This document shows, in pieces, positions 17,307-25,280 of a DNA stretch of 64,000 nt. The stretch is from Ferruginibacter sp. (GTDB lineage: Bacteria; Bacteroidota; Bacteroidia; Chitinophagales; Chitinophagaceae), in assembly GCA_017983695.1 (NCBI GenBank), contig JAGOAX010000003.1, forward strand, positions 391,947 through 455,946, written 5' to 3'. Numbering within the stretch: the first letter of the stretch is position 1; the number at the start of each line of letters is the position of its first letter. A program made the translations under genes and the position numbers. The notes beneath the pieces were generated by a model. That model was not told the DNA's origin. It worked only from the letters and a program-made list of their open reading frames with translations, and made no database searches.

Positions 17307-18662
17307 TTATATTGAAGCATTAGCCCTATTTACAAAAAATAAAAATCGGGTGACTGTATTATAAAATTTAAGTTTTTTATACACAAAAAAAGAAAGCAAT
17401 AAAGTATACAAAAAAATACTGATTACCGAAATGATGACTGCTGCTTTTAAACCGTAGGTAGCAGTAAATAAATAATTGGCGGCAAGTTCCAGCAGCAAAA
17501 CAATCAACAGCGCATAAAAAGAATACCGCTCGTTGCCGGATGTTTTTAAAACTAAATTAGAAGACCCAAATAATGAATAAAAAACTGGCGCAATTGCCAT
17601 CAACAATAATAATAAATACATTTGCCCTGTAGCAACATTAAAACTCTGCAGGTAAAAATATCCCACCGCACCTACCCCTGCAAAACATATTACCTGCAGT
17701 AAAAAAATAGTTACAGATGAATTTTTAAATAGTTGCCTTGCCTCGTCATTTCTACCGTTGGCAAAATGATGGGCAAATTTTTGCGGTAAAAAATAGTTGA
17801 ATAAAAAATCGGGCAATATTACTAAATCAGCAATTCGCAGTAATATCTGGTACTTAGCTGCATCTTCGTCTTTTGCATAATGACCTAAGAACAATAATTC
17901 CATCCGTGAAAAAATGCTATAGCCTAAAAAAATGCACATAAAATAAAAACACTTCGCCAGCCACTTTTCATCTACTGGTACATTTTGTTGAACTTCAAAA
18001 TTTTTATGGTAAGTTTTAACTGCGAAAAACAAAAGCAATATTGCAATAGTGCCCAAAGCAATACTATTCAGCCAGTATAATGAAGACAGTGATAAGGCTG
18101 TACTGGTATTGTAATACACCAATATTATAATAAATAAAAACAGGGGCTTTGCCACATCTTCTGCCCACTGCACTTTACTAATTACATTAAATATTTTTAA
18201 AAATGCTTTAAAAAAAGTAATGGCAGCAAATAAAAAAGTAAGTACTAAAAAAAATAACAGGTATTGATTACTGGAAAAATGGGGTGCTATTTTGATCACT
18301 TTAAAAACAATTGTGACTATAGCTGCAAAAACAATGTAGCTTATAAAAAAGCTCCGAATGGCTTTACGCAAAAGTTGAGTTCCTGCAATTTTACCGTTTT
18401 CACTTTTGGCTAACTGCGGTACTCTTTGCATCAGGTAACCATCCCAACCAAAAAGCAAAATGGTACTTACTAATGCTGCCCAGTTAATAAAAACGGTGTA
18501 TCTCCCATATGTTTCAAGTCCGGTAATTTTTACCAGGTATATGTTAGATATATAAACCAGCACCAACCCAACTGCCCACAGCAAAAATGTTTTACTTAGC
18601 TTTGATAAATCAACCGTGCTGTCGAAATATTTTTTTTTGATGGCTGAAAATGTTTTTATCAT
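17307..18662 (-). CDS. Oligosaccharide flippase / polysaccharide export protein (Wzx-like, MOP superfamily)
   Basis: A 451-aa protein with about 12 hydrophobic segments. The first is LLWAVGLVLVYISNIYL, followed by the family-typical YGRYTVFINWAALV and FGWDGYLMQR. This layout fits MOP-superfamily lipid-linked oligosaccharide flippases in the inner membrane. It is divergent from the GT9 gene with only 32 bp between starts, so promoters must overlap coding sequence. No polymerase (Wzy) is visible in the window. Confidence 0.8.
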   Translation of the reverse strand: MIKTFSAIKKKYFDSTVDLSKLSKTFLLWAVGLVLVYISNIYLVKITGLETYGRYTVFINWAALVSTILLFGWDGYLMQRVPQLAKSENGKIAGTQLLRKAIRSFFISYIVFAAIVTIVFKVIKIAPHFSSNQYLLFFLVLTFLFAAITFFKAFLKIFNVISKVQWAEDVAKPLFLFIIILVYYNTSTALSLSSLYWLNSIALGTIAILLLFFAVKTYHKNFEVQQNVPVDEKWLAKCFYFMCIFLGYSIFSRMELLFLGHYAKDEDAAKYQILLRIADLVILPDFLFNYFLPQKFAHHFANGRNDEARQLFKNSSVTIFLLQVICFAGVGAVGYFYLQSFNVATGQMYLLLLLMAIAPVFYSLFGSSNLVLKTSGNERYSFYALLIVLLLELAANYLFTATYGLKAAVIISVISIFLYTLLLSFFVYKKLKFYNTVTRFLFFVNRANASI

Positions 18663-18694
18663 TTGCTTTACTTGCTGGAAAGGAAATAAAATTA

Positions 18695-19747
18695 ATGAAA
18701 CTACTAACCAAAAAAAAAAGAAAGATTGCCGTTTTGTTTACAGGTGGCCTGGGAGATACGCTGCTTTATACGCCACTGCTAAAGGAATTGAAGAAAAAAC
18801 AGTTTTTTATAACAGGTATCTTTTATTCAAAATATGCCAGTGATAGTTTATTTGATGATAGCCTGGTCGATAAAAAAGTGTACTGCAGCAGTAAAATATC
18901 CCTGCTGGCATTTGCTTTTACTCATTTAAAAGCATTTATAAATATCTATACAAATCACCTTACCAAAGGCAAGGCCATTGCATTAACTGCATGGTTAAGT
19001 AGCAAAAAAGTTACTGCAACCTTATCTGTAAATGCCGCCTATAAAATATCTAAGAGAAATAAAAATGTTATTTCTTCCTTTACTGATGCTGAACAAAATA
19101 TGCATTTACTGTATAGTGCACAAAATGCCGGAATAAAAAACATTGGCGATTTTTATTTGCCCCATCCTGTTTTAAATAAAACACTCACTCATAAATTTGT
19201 TGGTACAGGTAATTACTTTATCCTGCAAATATCTGCAGGCAATAATACCGCCCCATATAAAAACTGGCCTGTTAACTATTGGCTTAAACTTACCCAAATG
19301 CTCTGTTTGGCTTTTCCTGAAAGCCAATTTGTAATTGCGGGAGACAATACTGAAATGGAATATGCAGCAGAATTTCATAAATTACCTTATCAGAACTGTA
19401 AGGTATTAATCGGCAAAACATCTGTACAGGAAATATTTAATTTAACTGCTTTTAGTAATGGCTATATTGGTCTGGATAGTGGCCTTATGCATTTGGCAGT
19501 AGCACTACAAAAAAAATCCTTAACTATTTTCGGGGGTACTGACGAAAAATTATACGGTTACAAATTTTTAGATGCAGCAAATCATAAAGTAATTGCTGCG
19601 GCTATATCCTGCAGACCATGTTCTGCCTGGAAAAACGCCAACACTTCCCGTGTAAATAATCCCTTACTTTGCCCCGACTTCGCCTGCCTTACCGCAATAA
19701 CTCCGGATTTGGTTTACCAGCAAATTATTACGCATTTTCAACTGTAG
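18695..19747 (+). CDS. Glycosyltransferase family 9 (heptosyltransferase-like)
   Basis: A GT-B glycosyltransferase of 350 aa. The N-terminus KIAVLFTGGLGDTLLYTPLL and the C-terminal nucleotide-sugar motif YIGLDSGLMHLAVAL are the GT9 signatures. The start is ATG 18695; the frame extends 15 codons upstream but that part overlaps the divergent flippase start. GT9 enzymes add heptose or other sugars to LPS core or glycans. The 3' end overlaps the convergent membrane gene by 20 bp. Confidence 0.85.
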   Translation: MKLLTKKKRKIAVLFTGGLGDTLLYTPLLKELKKKQFFITGIFYSKYASDSLFDDSLVDKKVYCSSKISLLAFAFTHLKAFINIYTNHLTKGKAIALTAWLSSKKVTATLSVNAAYKISKRNKNVISSFTDAEQNMHLLYSAQNAGIKNIGDFYLPHPVLNKTLTHKFVGTGNYFILQISAGNNTAPYKNWPVNYWLKLTQMLCLAFPESQFVIAGDNTEMEYAAEFHKLPYQNCKVLIGKTSVQEIFNLTAFSNGYIGLDSGLMHLAVALQKKSLTIFGGTDEKLYGYKFLDAANHKVIAAAISCRPCSAWKNANTSRVNNPLLCPDFACLTAITPDLVYQQIITHFQL

Positions 19748-20579
19748 CTATGTTATTTTCATTAGGCAAAGGATATTTTGCATACCACAAACAAAATAAA
19801 AAAGAAAGCCAGGAAAAATAGTTGATCCGCATTAAAAAAAGGTCGAACACTGCAAAAAGTACAAAAAATAATATCAGTAATTTATCAGCCTTTTTTGTAA
19901 AAAAACCTATTATAAAAGCAATTTCTGCAAGTGTGGCCATTAAATAAATGGCATAAGAAAGCCAGGTATTGTTAACCAGATAAATAATGAATTTAGAAAA
20001 CCAATTACCAGGGTCAGCTGTTATATAACTGCTGTGCTGTAATAAAAGTATAGCGCTCATTTGCTCCACATTAAAAATACCACCTGCCCTTATCTTCCAT
20101 AAACCTGCGCTAAAAAAAATAAGTAAAAAAATATAGCGCATAATATGTAGTCCATAATAAAATGCCGTTTCACTTTTAAATACAAATATTACCGGCAGTA
20201 AAATCCAGCATACAAATCCTTCTATGCTTAAAGCTGTTAAAGAAGATATCAGCAGTGCATATATAAAATTTATTATTACACTAAGTAAAGCCGCTGTATA
20301 CTGAAACCGGTTATTTAGTAAAGTGGTAAATACTAATACCAGTGTTGATAAAAGATAAATAGCATCCAATAAAAATTGCAACCAGTAATTGCCAATTACT
20401 GTATTTTGGATACCGGTCAAAAATAAAAGATTTAAAGAAAAATCTAATCGGTTAATAAAAAAAACAGGGCTAAGCTGGTGCAGCAGCAATCCATTAAAAG
20501 CCAGCCAGCCGTAGCTTATGAGAAAGCAGCAGGTGTAAAAAACAATGCAATTTTTTCGATGTAGTTTATTAAGGAACAA
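19728..20579 (-). CDS. Polytopic membrane protein, HTTM-like, function unknown
   Basis: A 283-aa protein with about seven or eight hydrophobic segments. The pattern ILLLQHSSYITADPGNW followed by several helices is reminiscent of HTTM/DoxX-like membrane proteins, but similarity is too weak for a firm family call. The start overlaps the end of the 171-aa gene upstream by 11 bp, so the two are almost certainly co-translated. The neighbours are surface-glycan genes. Confidence 0.6.
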   Translation of the reverse strand: MFLNKLHRKNCIVFYTCCFLISYGWLAFNGLLLHQLSPVFFINRLDFSLNLLFLTGIQNTVIGNYWLQFLLDAIYLLSTLVLVFTTLLNNRFQYTAALLSVIINFIYALLISSLTALSIEGFVCWILLPVIFVFKSETAFYYGLHIMRYIFLLIFFSAGLWKIRAGGIFNVEQMSAILLLQHSSYITADPGNWFSKFIIYLVNNTWLSYAIYLMATLAEIAFIIGFFTKKADKLLILFFVLFAVFDLFLMRINYFSWLSFLFCLWYAKYPLPNENNIATVENA

Positions 20580-21084
20580 TACAGCTTAATTTATAGGGTG
20601 ATCCAATTGGTTGCAACGTATTACCCTGCCACACAAAATCCTGCTTAAATACCTGTAAAGAATCAACCCGTTTTTTTAAAATAGCCTGTACCTTTTGTTT
20701 GTACCAGTTAGTAAAACTGCTGTCGGTAAGTTTGGGATTATATTTATCAAGCTGCATTAAACCCGTAAAGCCAATGTATGGTTGCATGGTATTGAAAACG
20801 GCAGTGTTTATGCTTTTACTATCTAAGTAATTTGCCTGGTAAAGTTGAAGAATATCTCTGTTGGTCAGTGATAACCCGGAACAATCAATTGTTTCACCAT
20901 CTGCCACTACCACATAAACTGTTTGCGTATCTTTTAAATACATCGGACTGCTGAACATGCCGTATTGTAATATAGGTGCAGCAGTAATACCCCATTTATA
21001 ATTTATAAAAGCAAATGCGGTAATAAAAGTCATAAACAGGCAACAGGCTGCTTTGTTATATCGGTATAATTTTTTAATAAACAT
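20569..21084 (-). CDS. Membrane-anchored protein of unknown function, partner of the HTTM-like protein
   Basis: A 171-aa protein with one membrane segment (residues about 12-28) and a mainly soluble, probably periplasmic remainder. I do not recognise a family. Two conserved-looking stretches are QYGMFSSPMYLKDTQ and QPYIGFTGLMQLD. It overlaps the downstream membrane gene by 11 bp, suggesting a small two-protein complex in which this is the exposed subunit. Confidence 0.6.
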   Translation of the reverse strand: MFIKKLYRYNKAACCLFMTFITAFAFINYKWGITAAPILQYGMFSSPMYLKDTQTVYVVVADGETIDCSGLSLTNRDILQLYQANYLDSKSINTAVFNTMQPYIGFTGLMQLDKYNPKLTDSSFTNWYKQKVQAILKKRVDSLQVFKQDFVWQGNTLQPIGSPYKLSCIVP

Positions 21085-21199
21085 CTACAAAAAAATATTG
21101 CTTTAATTGGTCGGCATCAAATTATACCGGAGCAGGCTTACAAACTACCTGCTGTACATCAAAATTATTCTTAAATTACAGCATTATCAATAAAAATAT

Positions 21200-22189
21200 A
21201 TGGCACTGCTCCACAAACTAAATAAAAAAGCAAAAACAGAAATTAATACTGGCTTTGGTGCAAATGCATCAGACTATGGTGGCAGATTTGTAAATAAAGA
21301 CGGCCGGCCTAACATTAAAAAAATTGGCGTTGGTTTTTTAGAACGTACCAGTTGGTATCATTCTATGCTGGCTATTAGCGGCTGGAAATTTTTAGGGATA
21401 ATTTTTGCATTTTACATAGCGGTTAATTTGTTCTTTGCCGGCATTTACTTTTGGGCGGGTATCGAAAACCTGAATGGCATTACTGTTGGTACTACCACAC
21501 TGGAACAATTTGGTGAAGCTTTCTTTTTTAGCGCACAAACTTTTACTACAGTTGGGTATGGCCATGTAAGCCCTTCCGGTTTTTTGGTTAGTGCTATTGC
21601 ATCTGCCGAAGCACTAACCGGCCTGTTAAGTTTGGCCCTTGCTGCAGGTTTGTTTTATGGCCGCTTTAGCAAACCTACTGCGTACCTTAAATTTTCAGAA
21701 AATGCTATAATAGCTCCTTACAAAGATATTACTGCGTTTATGATTCGCTTGGCACCATTTAAAAATACTGCACTAACAGATGCTGAAGCTAAGGTTACGT
21801 TAGGTATAATAGTAGAAGAAAATGGAAAATCTGTAAATAAATTTTTTCCTTTAGAGCTGGAGTTTGCTAAGGCAAATGCACTTACCTTAAACTGGACCAT
21901 TGTACATCCAATTACAGAAGACAGCCCTTTGTATGGCTTTACAAAAGAAGATTTTGAAAATACGCATGGAGAATTCCTGATCTTTATAAAAGCATTTGAC
22001 GATATGTTCAGCAATACCGTAGTTGCCCGAAGCTCTTATACTTGTAAAGAAATTGTGTACGGTGCCAAATTTAATCCTATGTATCACCGTAACGAAGCTG
22101 GCAGTGTAACTATTTTAGATCTGGAAAAATTAAACAGCTTTACCGAAGTTGATATTTCTGAAAGAAATAAAACTGCTGTAAAGCTGTAA
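21200..22189 (+). CDS. Inward-rectifier potassium channel (KirBac family)
   Basis: A 329-aa protein. The slide-helix/N-terminus precedes TM1 (about 62-85), a pore helix with the selectivity filter TTVGYGH (116-122), and TM2 (about 128-152). A cytoplasmic Kir immunoglobulin-like domain follows (160-310) with KFSENAIIAPYK, SPLYGFTKEDF and EFLIFIKAFDD, as in KirBac1/3. By family knowledge it is a tetrameric potassium channel in the inner membrane, gated by lipids or ions. It is a single gene, convergent with tpiA. Confidence 0.93.
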   Translation: MALLHKLNKKAKTEINTGFGANASDYGGRFVNKDGRPNIKKIGVGFLERTSWYHSMLAISGWKFLGIIFAFYIAVNLFFAGIYFWAGIENLNGITVGTTTLEQFGEAFFFSAQTFTTVGYGHVSPSGFLVSAIASAEALTGLLSLALAAGLFYGRFSKPTAYLKFSENAIIAPYKDITAFMIRLAPFKNTALTDAEAKVTLGIIVEENGKSVNKFFPLELEFAKANALTLNWTIVHPITEDSPLYGFTKEDFENTHGEFLIFIKAFDDMFSNTVVARSSYTCKEIVYGAKFNPMYHRNEAGSVTILDLEKLNSFTEVDISERNKTAVKL

Positions 22190-22201
22190 GTAACTAATAC
22201 T

Positions 22202-22963
22202 TTATTTTAAGCTGTTTATAATAGCAGCAAATTCAGCAGCTATTAATGATGCGCCACCTACTAATCCGCCATCAACATCCGGCTTACCAAAAATTTCTTT
22301 TGCGTTATTTGCTTTAACACTTCCGCCATATAAAATAGAAATTGTTGCTGCAACATCGCTGCCATATTGTTTGGCCAATACACTGCGGATATGTGCATGT
22401 ATTTCCTGCGCCTGTTCACTGGTTGCAGTTTTACCCGTACCAATTGCCCAAATGGGTTCGTAAGCAATAATAAAACCGGTTATCTGCTCCGCCGATAAAT
22501 GAAACAAACTTTCTTTTAGTTGTGTTTCTACAAAACTGTTTTGTGTTTCAGCCTCTCTTATACTTAAGGGCTCGCCACAACAAAAAATTGGCACCAACCC
22601 GGTTTCCAGGCAAATATTTACTTTTTCAGCAAGCATGGTATTACTTTCATTAAAATATTCTCTTCGTTCGCTATGGCCTATAATTACATATTTTATACCA
22701 ATGCTGTTCAACATATCAGCACTTACTTCACCAGTATATGCTCCGCTTTTCTTATTATAACAGTTCTGTGCCGACACAAATACATTTTTTCTTCCTGCAA
22801 GCTTATTATTTATAGCAGTAAGGTAGGGAAACGGAACTCCGAAAATTGCTGATTGATTTTCACTTAAGTCATGTGGAATTGCCAATAATTCATCAATTAA
22901 GGTTTCTGCCTGCTGCAGGGTTAAATTCATTTTCCAATTGGCTGCTGCAATTTGTTTACGCAT
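22202..22963 (-). CDS. tpiA: Triosephosphate isomerase
   Basis: Interconverts dihydroxyacetone phosphate and glyceraldehyde 3-phosphate in glycolysis. Catalytic residues are all present: Asn9/Lys11 (AANWKMN), His97 (IIGHSERR) and Glu169 (AYEPIWAIGTG), as is the phosphate-binding LYGGSVKANN and GGLVGGASL. The length of 253 aa is standard. It starts 15 bp after the GlmU-like gene, so they probably form an operon. Confidence 0.97.
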   Translation of the reverse strand: MRKQIAAANWKMNLTLQQAETLIDELLAIPHDLSENQSAIFGVPFPYLTAINNKLAGRKNVFVSAQNCYNKKSGAYTGEVSADMLNSIGIKYVIIGHSERREYFNESNTMLAEKVNICLETGLVPIFCCGEPLSIREAETQNSFVETQLKESLFHLSAEQITGFIIAYEPIWAIGTGKTATSEQAQEIHAHIRSVLAKQYGSDVAATISILYGGSVKANNAKEIFGKPDVDGGLVGGASLIAAEFAAIINSLK

Positions 22964-22978
22964 GTGTTGTTTTTGGGT

Positions 22979-24163
22979 TTAAAATTTTTTGTAAATATCC
23001 GTCAAAATTTGTTTCTCTTTTTCAGTAATTGAAAAACCTTTTAATTGTTTCCATTTATTAATATCTTCTAAGGCATTGCTTAATTTATAGCGGGTAATAG
23101 CATCGCATCCCCATGAAAAATGAGGGATATATTTTGGTGTAAGCCCCTGTGCAAACACATTACTGCAAATGCCTACAACAGTTCCTGTGTTAAATGAAGT
23201 GTTGATGGCCGATTTGGAATAATCACCCAACAACAACCCTCCTTTATTTCCGGCACTTATTTGTTTTTTATCGGCATGAACCCAATAGCTTACGTCGCCG
23301 CAGTTGTTTTTAAGATTGCTGTTGCTGGTGCCTGCTCCTAAATTGCACCACTCGCCTATCACACTATCACCTAAATATCCGTCGTGTGCTTTATTACTGT
23401 ATCCCAGCAAAATTGAATTTTTTATTTCTCCTCCTGCTAGGCAATATGGGCCAATAGTTGTAGCGCCATAAATTTTACTTCCCATCTTTACCAAACTGCC
23501 CTCGCATAAGGCAAATGGCCCACGGATCATACTCCCTTCCTGTATTTCGGCATTCTTTCCAATATAAATTGGCCCGGTTGATGCATTTAAAATACAATGC
23601 TCCACTTTTGCCCCAGCTTCAATAAATATTTGTGCAGCATTAATTATGGTATTGCTTTTGGGTATGGGTTTACTTTTTCTCCTGGCTGTTATCAATTCAA
23701 AATCCTGCCTTATGGCCCAGTCATTTAACTGAAAGATCTGCCATGGGTAATGCAATACTTTCAAACTTTCGTTATATTCTACCGAACGGGTAATTTTTAT
23801 TTTATGTAATCCCAATACTTCTTTTGCTGAGAATTTATAGGCAATACCTCCTTCATTTTTAACTGATAGAAATTCGCCATGTTGTAATTTTTTTATCTTA
23901 CTGATGATTGATTTTGTCGGCAACACATTGGCATGTACCATCAGGCAAATATCCTCGCCAATAGTTTTATCAATTTTTATGGAACGTTCATCATCCAGGT
24001 AATATCCTTCCCACTTATCAAAGGAGGCTAATTTCAGCATCCGCTCCCATTTTTCCCTGATGGTAAGAATACCCACTCTTATATCCTGAATATGCCTGGT
24101 AAGTGTAAAAGGATGTAAATTTTTAGGTTTGCAATACTCTTCGGTAAAAATTATTTTTTGCAT
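22979..24163 (-). CDS. GlmU-family putative sugar nucleotidyltransferase / acyltransferase
   Basis: A 394-aa protein. The N-terminal half resembles a divergent nucleotidyltransferase (IRVGILTIREKWERM, then the DERSIKI region), and the C-terminal half is a left-handed beta-helix with hexapeptide repeats (IYIGKNAEIQEGSMIRGP, GYSNKAHDGYLGDSVIG). This matches the alternative bacterial GlmU group of Bacteroidota, proposed to make UDP-N-acetylglucosamine. Its activity is inferred. It lies upstream of tpiA in the same operon. Confidence 0.8.
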   Translation of the reverse strand: MQKIIFTEEYCKPKNLHPFTLTRHIQDIRVGILTIREKWERMLKLASFDKWEGYYLDDERSIKIDKTIGEDICLMVHANVLPTKSIISKIKKLQHGEFLSVKNEGGIAYKFSAKEVLGLHKIKITRSVEYNESLKVLHYPWQIFQLNDWAIRQDFELITARRKSKPIPKSNTIINAAQIFIEAGAKVEHCILNASTGPIYIGKNAEIQEGSMIRGPFALCEGSLVKMGSKIYGATTIGPYCLAGGEIKNSILLGYSNKAHDGYLGDSVIGEWCNLGAGTSNSNLKNNCGDVSYWVHADKKQISAGNKGGLLLGDYSKSAINTSFNTGTVVGICSNVFAQGLTPKYIPHFSWGCDAITRYKLSNALEDINKWKQLKGFSITEKEKQILTDIYKKF

Positions 24164-24182
24164 GAGGTAAAATTACTGAAAA

Positions 24183-24210
24183 TAAAAATCCCCCCGGAGA
24201 ACCGAAGGGA
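24183..24210 (-). terminator. Rho-independent terminator of rpmE2
   Basis: On the minus strand, TCCCTTCGG pairs with CCGGGGGGA (two G-U pairs) around a TTCT loop and is followed by a T-run. It sits between L31 and the GlmU-like gene, so these are separate units. Confidence 0.75.
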
Positions 24211-24265
24211 CTTAAAGTATAGCCATGAAAAACAAACTTGAGATAAAGATAATGATCTATACCAA

Positions 24266-24520
24266 TTATTTTGCCTTTTTTTCGTAACGTTTGTTGAACT
24301 TATCAATACGTCCTGCAGTATCAACCAGTACATTTTTACCGGTATAAAATGGATGAGAAGTATTAGAAATCTCCAGTTTAATTACAGGGTATTCGTTACC
24401 ATCTTCCCATTTTACAGTTTCTTTACTGTAGGCTGTTGAGCGGCTTAAAAATGAGTGCCCATTACTCATATCTTTGAAAACTACTGTTTTGTAAGTTTCA
24501 GGGTGAATTCCTTTTTTCAT
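24266..24520 (-). CDS. rpmE2: 50S ribosomal protein L31, type B
   Basis: An 84-aa ribosomal protein with the family signatures [16 protein letters not shown] and [10 protein letters not shown], and a basic FNKRYEKK tail. It lacks the zinc-binding cysteines of type A L31, so it is the zinc-independent form. A -7 box lies at 24571-24578, and a hairpin is present in its leader. Confidence 0.96.
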   Translation of the reverse strand: MKKGIHPETYKTVVFKDMSNGHSFLSRSTAYSKETVKWEDGNEYPVIKLEISNTSHPFYTGKNVLVDTAGRIDKFNKRYEKKAK

Positions 24521-24570
24521 AATTTATTTGTTTTTATACACGGATTTTGCCGTATAATCTTTTAAGTGTG

Positions 24571-24578
24571 CAAATTTA
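24571..24578 (-). promoter_or_regulatory. Predicted -7 box for rpmE2 (TAAATTTG)
   Basis: It matches TAnnTTTG on the minus strand, with TTCG 18 bp upstream as a weak -33. The predicted leader is about 45 nt. Confidence 0.5.
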
Positions 24579-24681
24579 GTAAAAATACTTGGTTTTCGAA
24601 TATCTAAAATTGCTCTTTTATAACAAATTCGATACAAAATAGTTGGATTTTCCGAGTTTTTTATCGAAAAAAGTAAAAAAC

Positions 24682-25173
24682 TCAACTTTTCATATTTACT
24701 ACCTGCAGGGCAATGCCCAGGTTCCATCCTTTACTTGCTTGTATAACTTCCTGTAAATCATCAATTTTTTTACCGGTAACCCTTATTATATCGTCCATAA
24801 TTGCTGCCTGAACTTTATAGCCACTATCTTTTATCAGCTTTACTACCTTTTTGGCGTCTTCCTGTTTAATACCGTTTCGTACTACGACTTCCTGCTTAAC
24901 CACTTTTCCGCTTTGAAAAGGCTCTTTACTAAAATCATAGATCTCGGCAGCTAATCCCTGTTTCATACTACGGCTGATCATCACGTCCCTTATCTGGCCT
25001 AATTTCATTTCACTTTCAGCCTCCAGGCTTACCTTAAATTCCTTTTTGTTTAAATCAATTACTACCGGACTTCCTTTAAAATCAAACCGATTGGTAATTT
25101 CTTTACTTACAGTATTAATAGCGTTGTCTAATGTTTGCAGATCTACTTTACTACTAAAATCGAATGATGGCAT
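24682..25173 (-). CDS. YajQ-family nucleotide-binding protein
   Basis: A 163-aa cytosolic protein that opens MPSFDFSSKVDLQTLDNA and contains NRFDFKGS and DDIIRVTGKKIDDLQ, matching YajQ across its length. Some homologues bind cyclic di-GMP; others bind nucleotides or tRNA. ATG 25173 is used instead of an ATG 22 codons upstream, because the family begins at MPSFD. It is a single gene. Confidence 0.93.
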   Translation of the reverse strand: MPSFDFSSKVDLQTLDNAINTVSKEITNRFDFKGSPVVIDLNKKEFKVSLEAESEMKLGQIRDVMISRSMKQGLAAEIYDFSKEPFQSGKVVKQEVVVRNGIKQEDAKKVVKLIKDSGYKVQAAIMDDIIRVTGKKIDDLQEVIQASKGWNLGIALQVVNMKS

Positions 25174-25203
25174 GGTAACAATTTTTTTCAAAAGTAGTGA
25201 AAA

Positions 25204-25273
25204 TGTAGAAAATAGTTGATGGCTATTGAAAGTTAGCAATTGCTATACTATCAACCGTCAACTATTTTCTACA
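25204..25273. repeat. Inverted repeat with inner palindrome between YajQ and receptor genes
   Basis: Perfect 16-bp arms (TGTAGAAAATAGTTGA and its complement) lie at 25204-25219 and 25258-25273. Inside the loop is a perfect 12-bp palindrome, TAGCAATTGCTA (25234-25245). It lies just after the stop of the TonB-receptor gene, so it may end that transcript, but no T-run is present. Confidence 0.7.
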
Positions 25274-25280
25274 AATGTTT

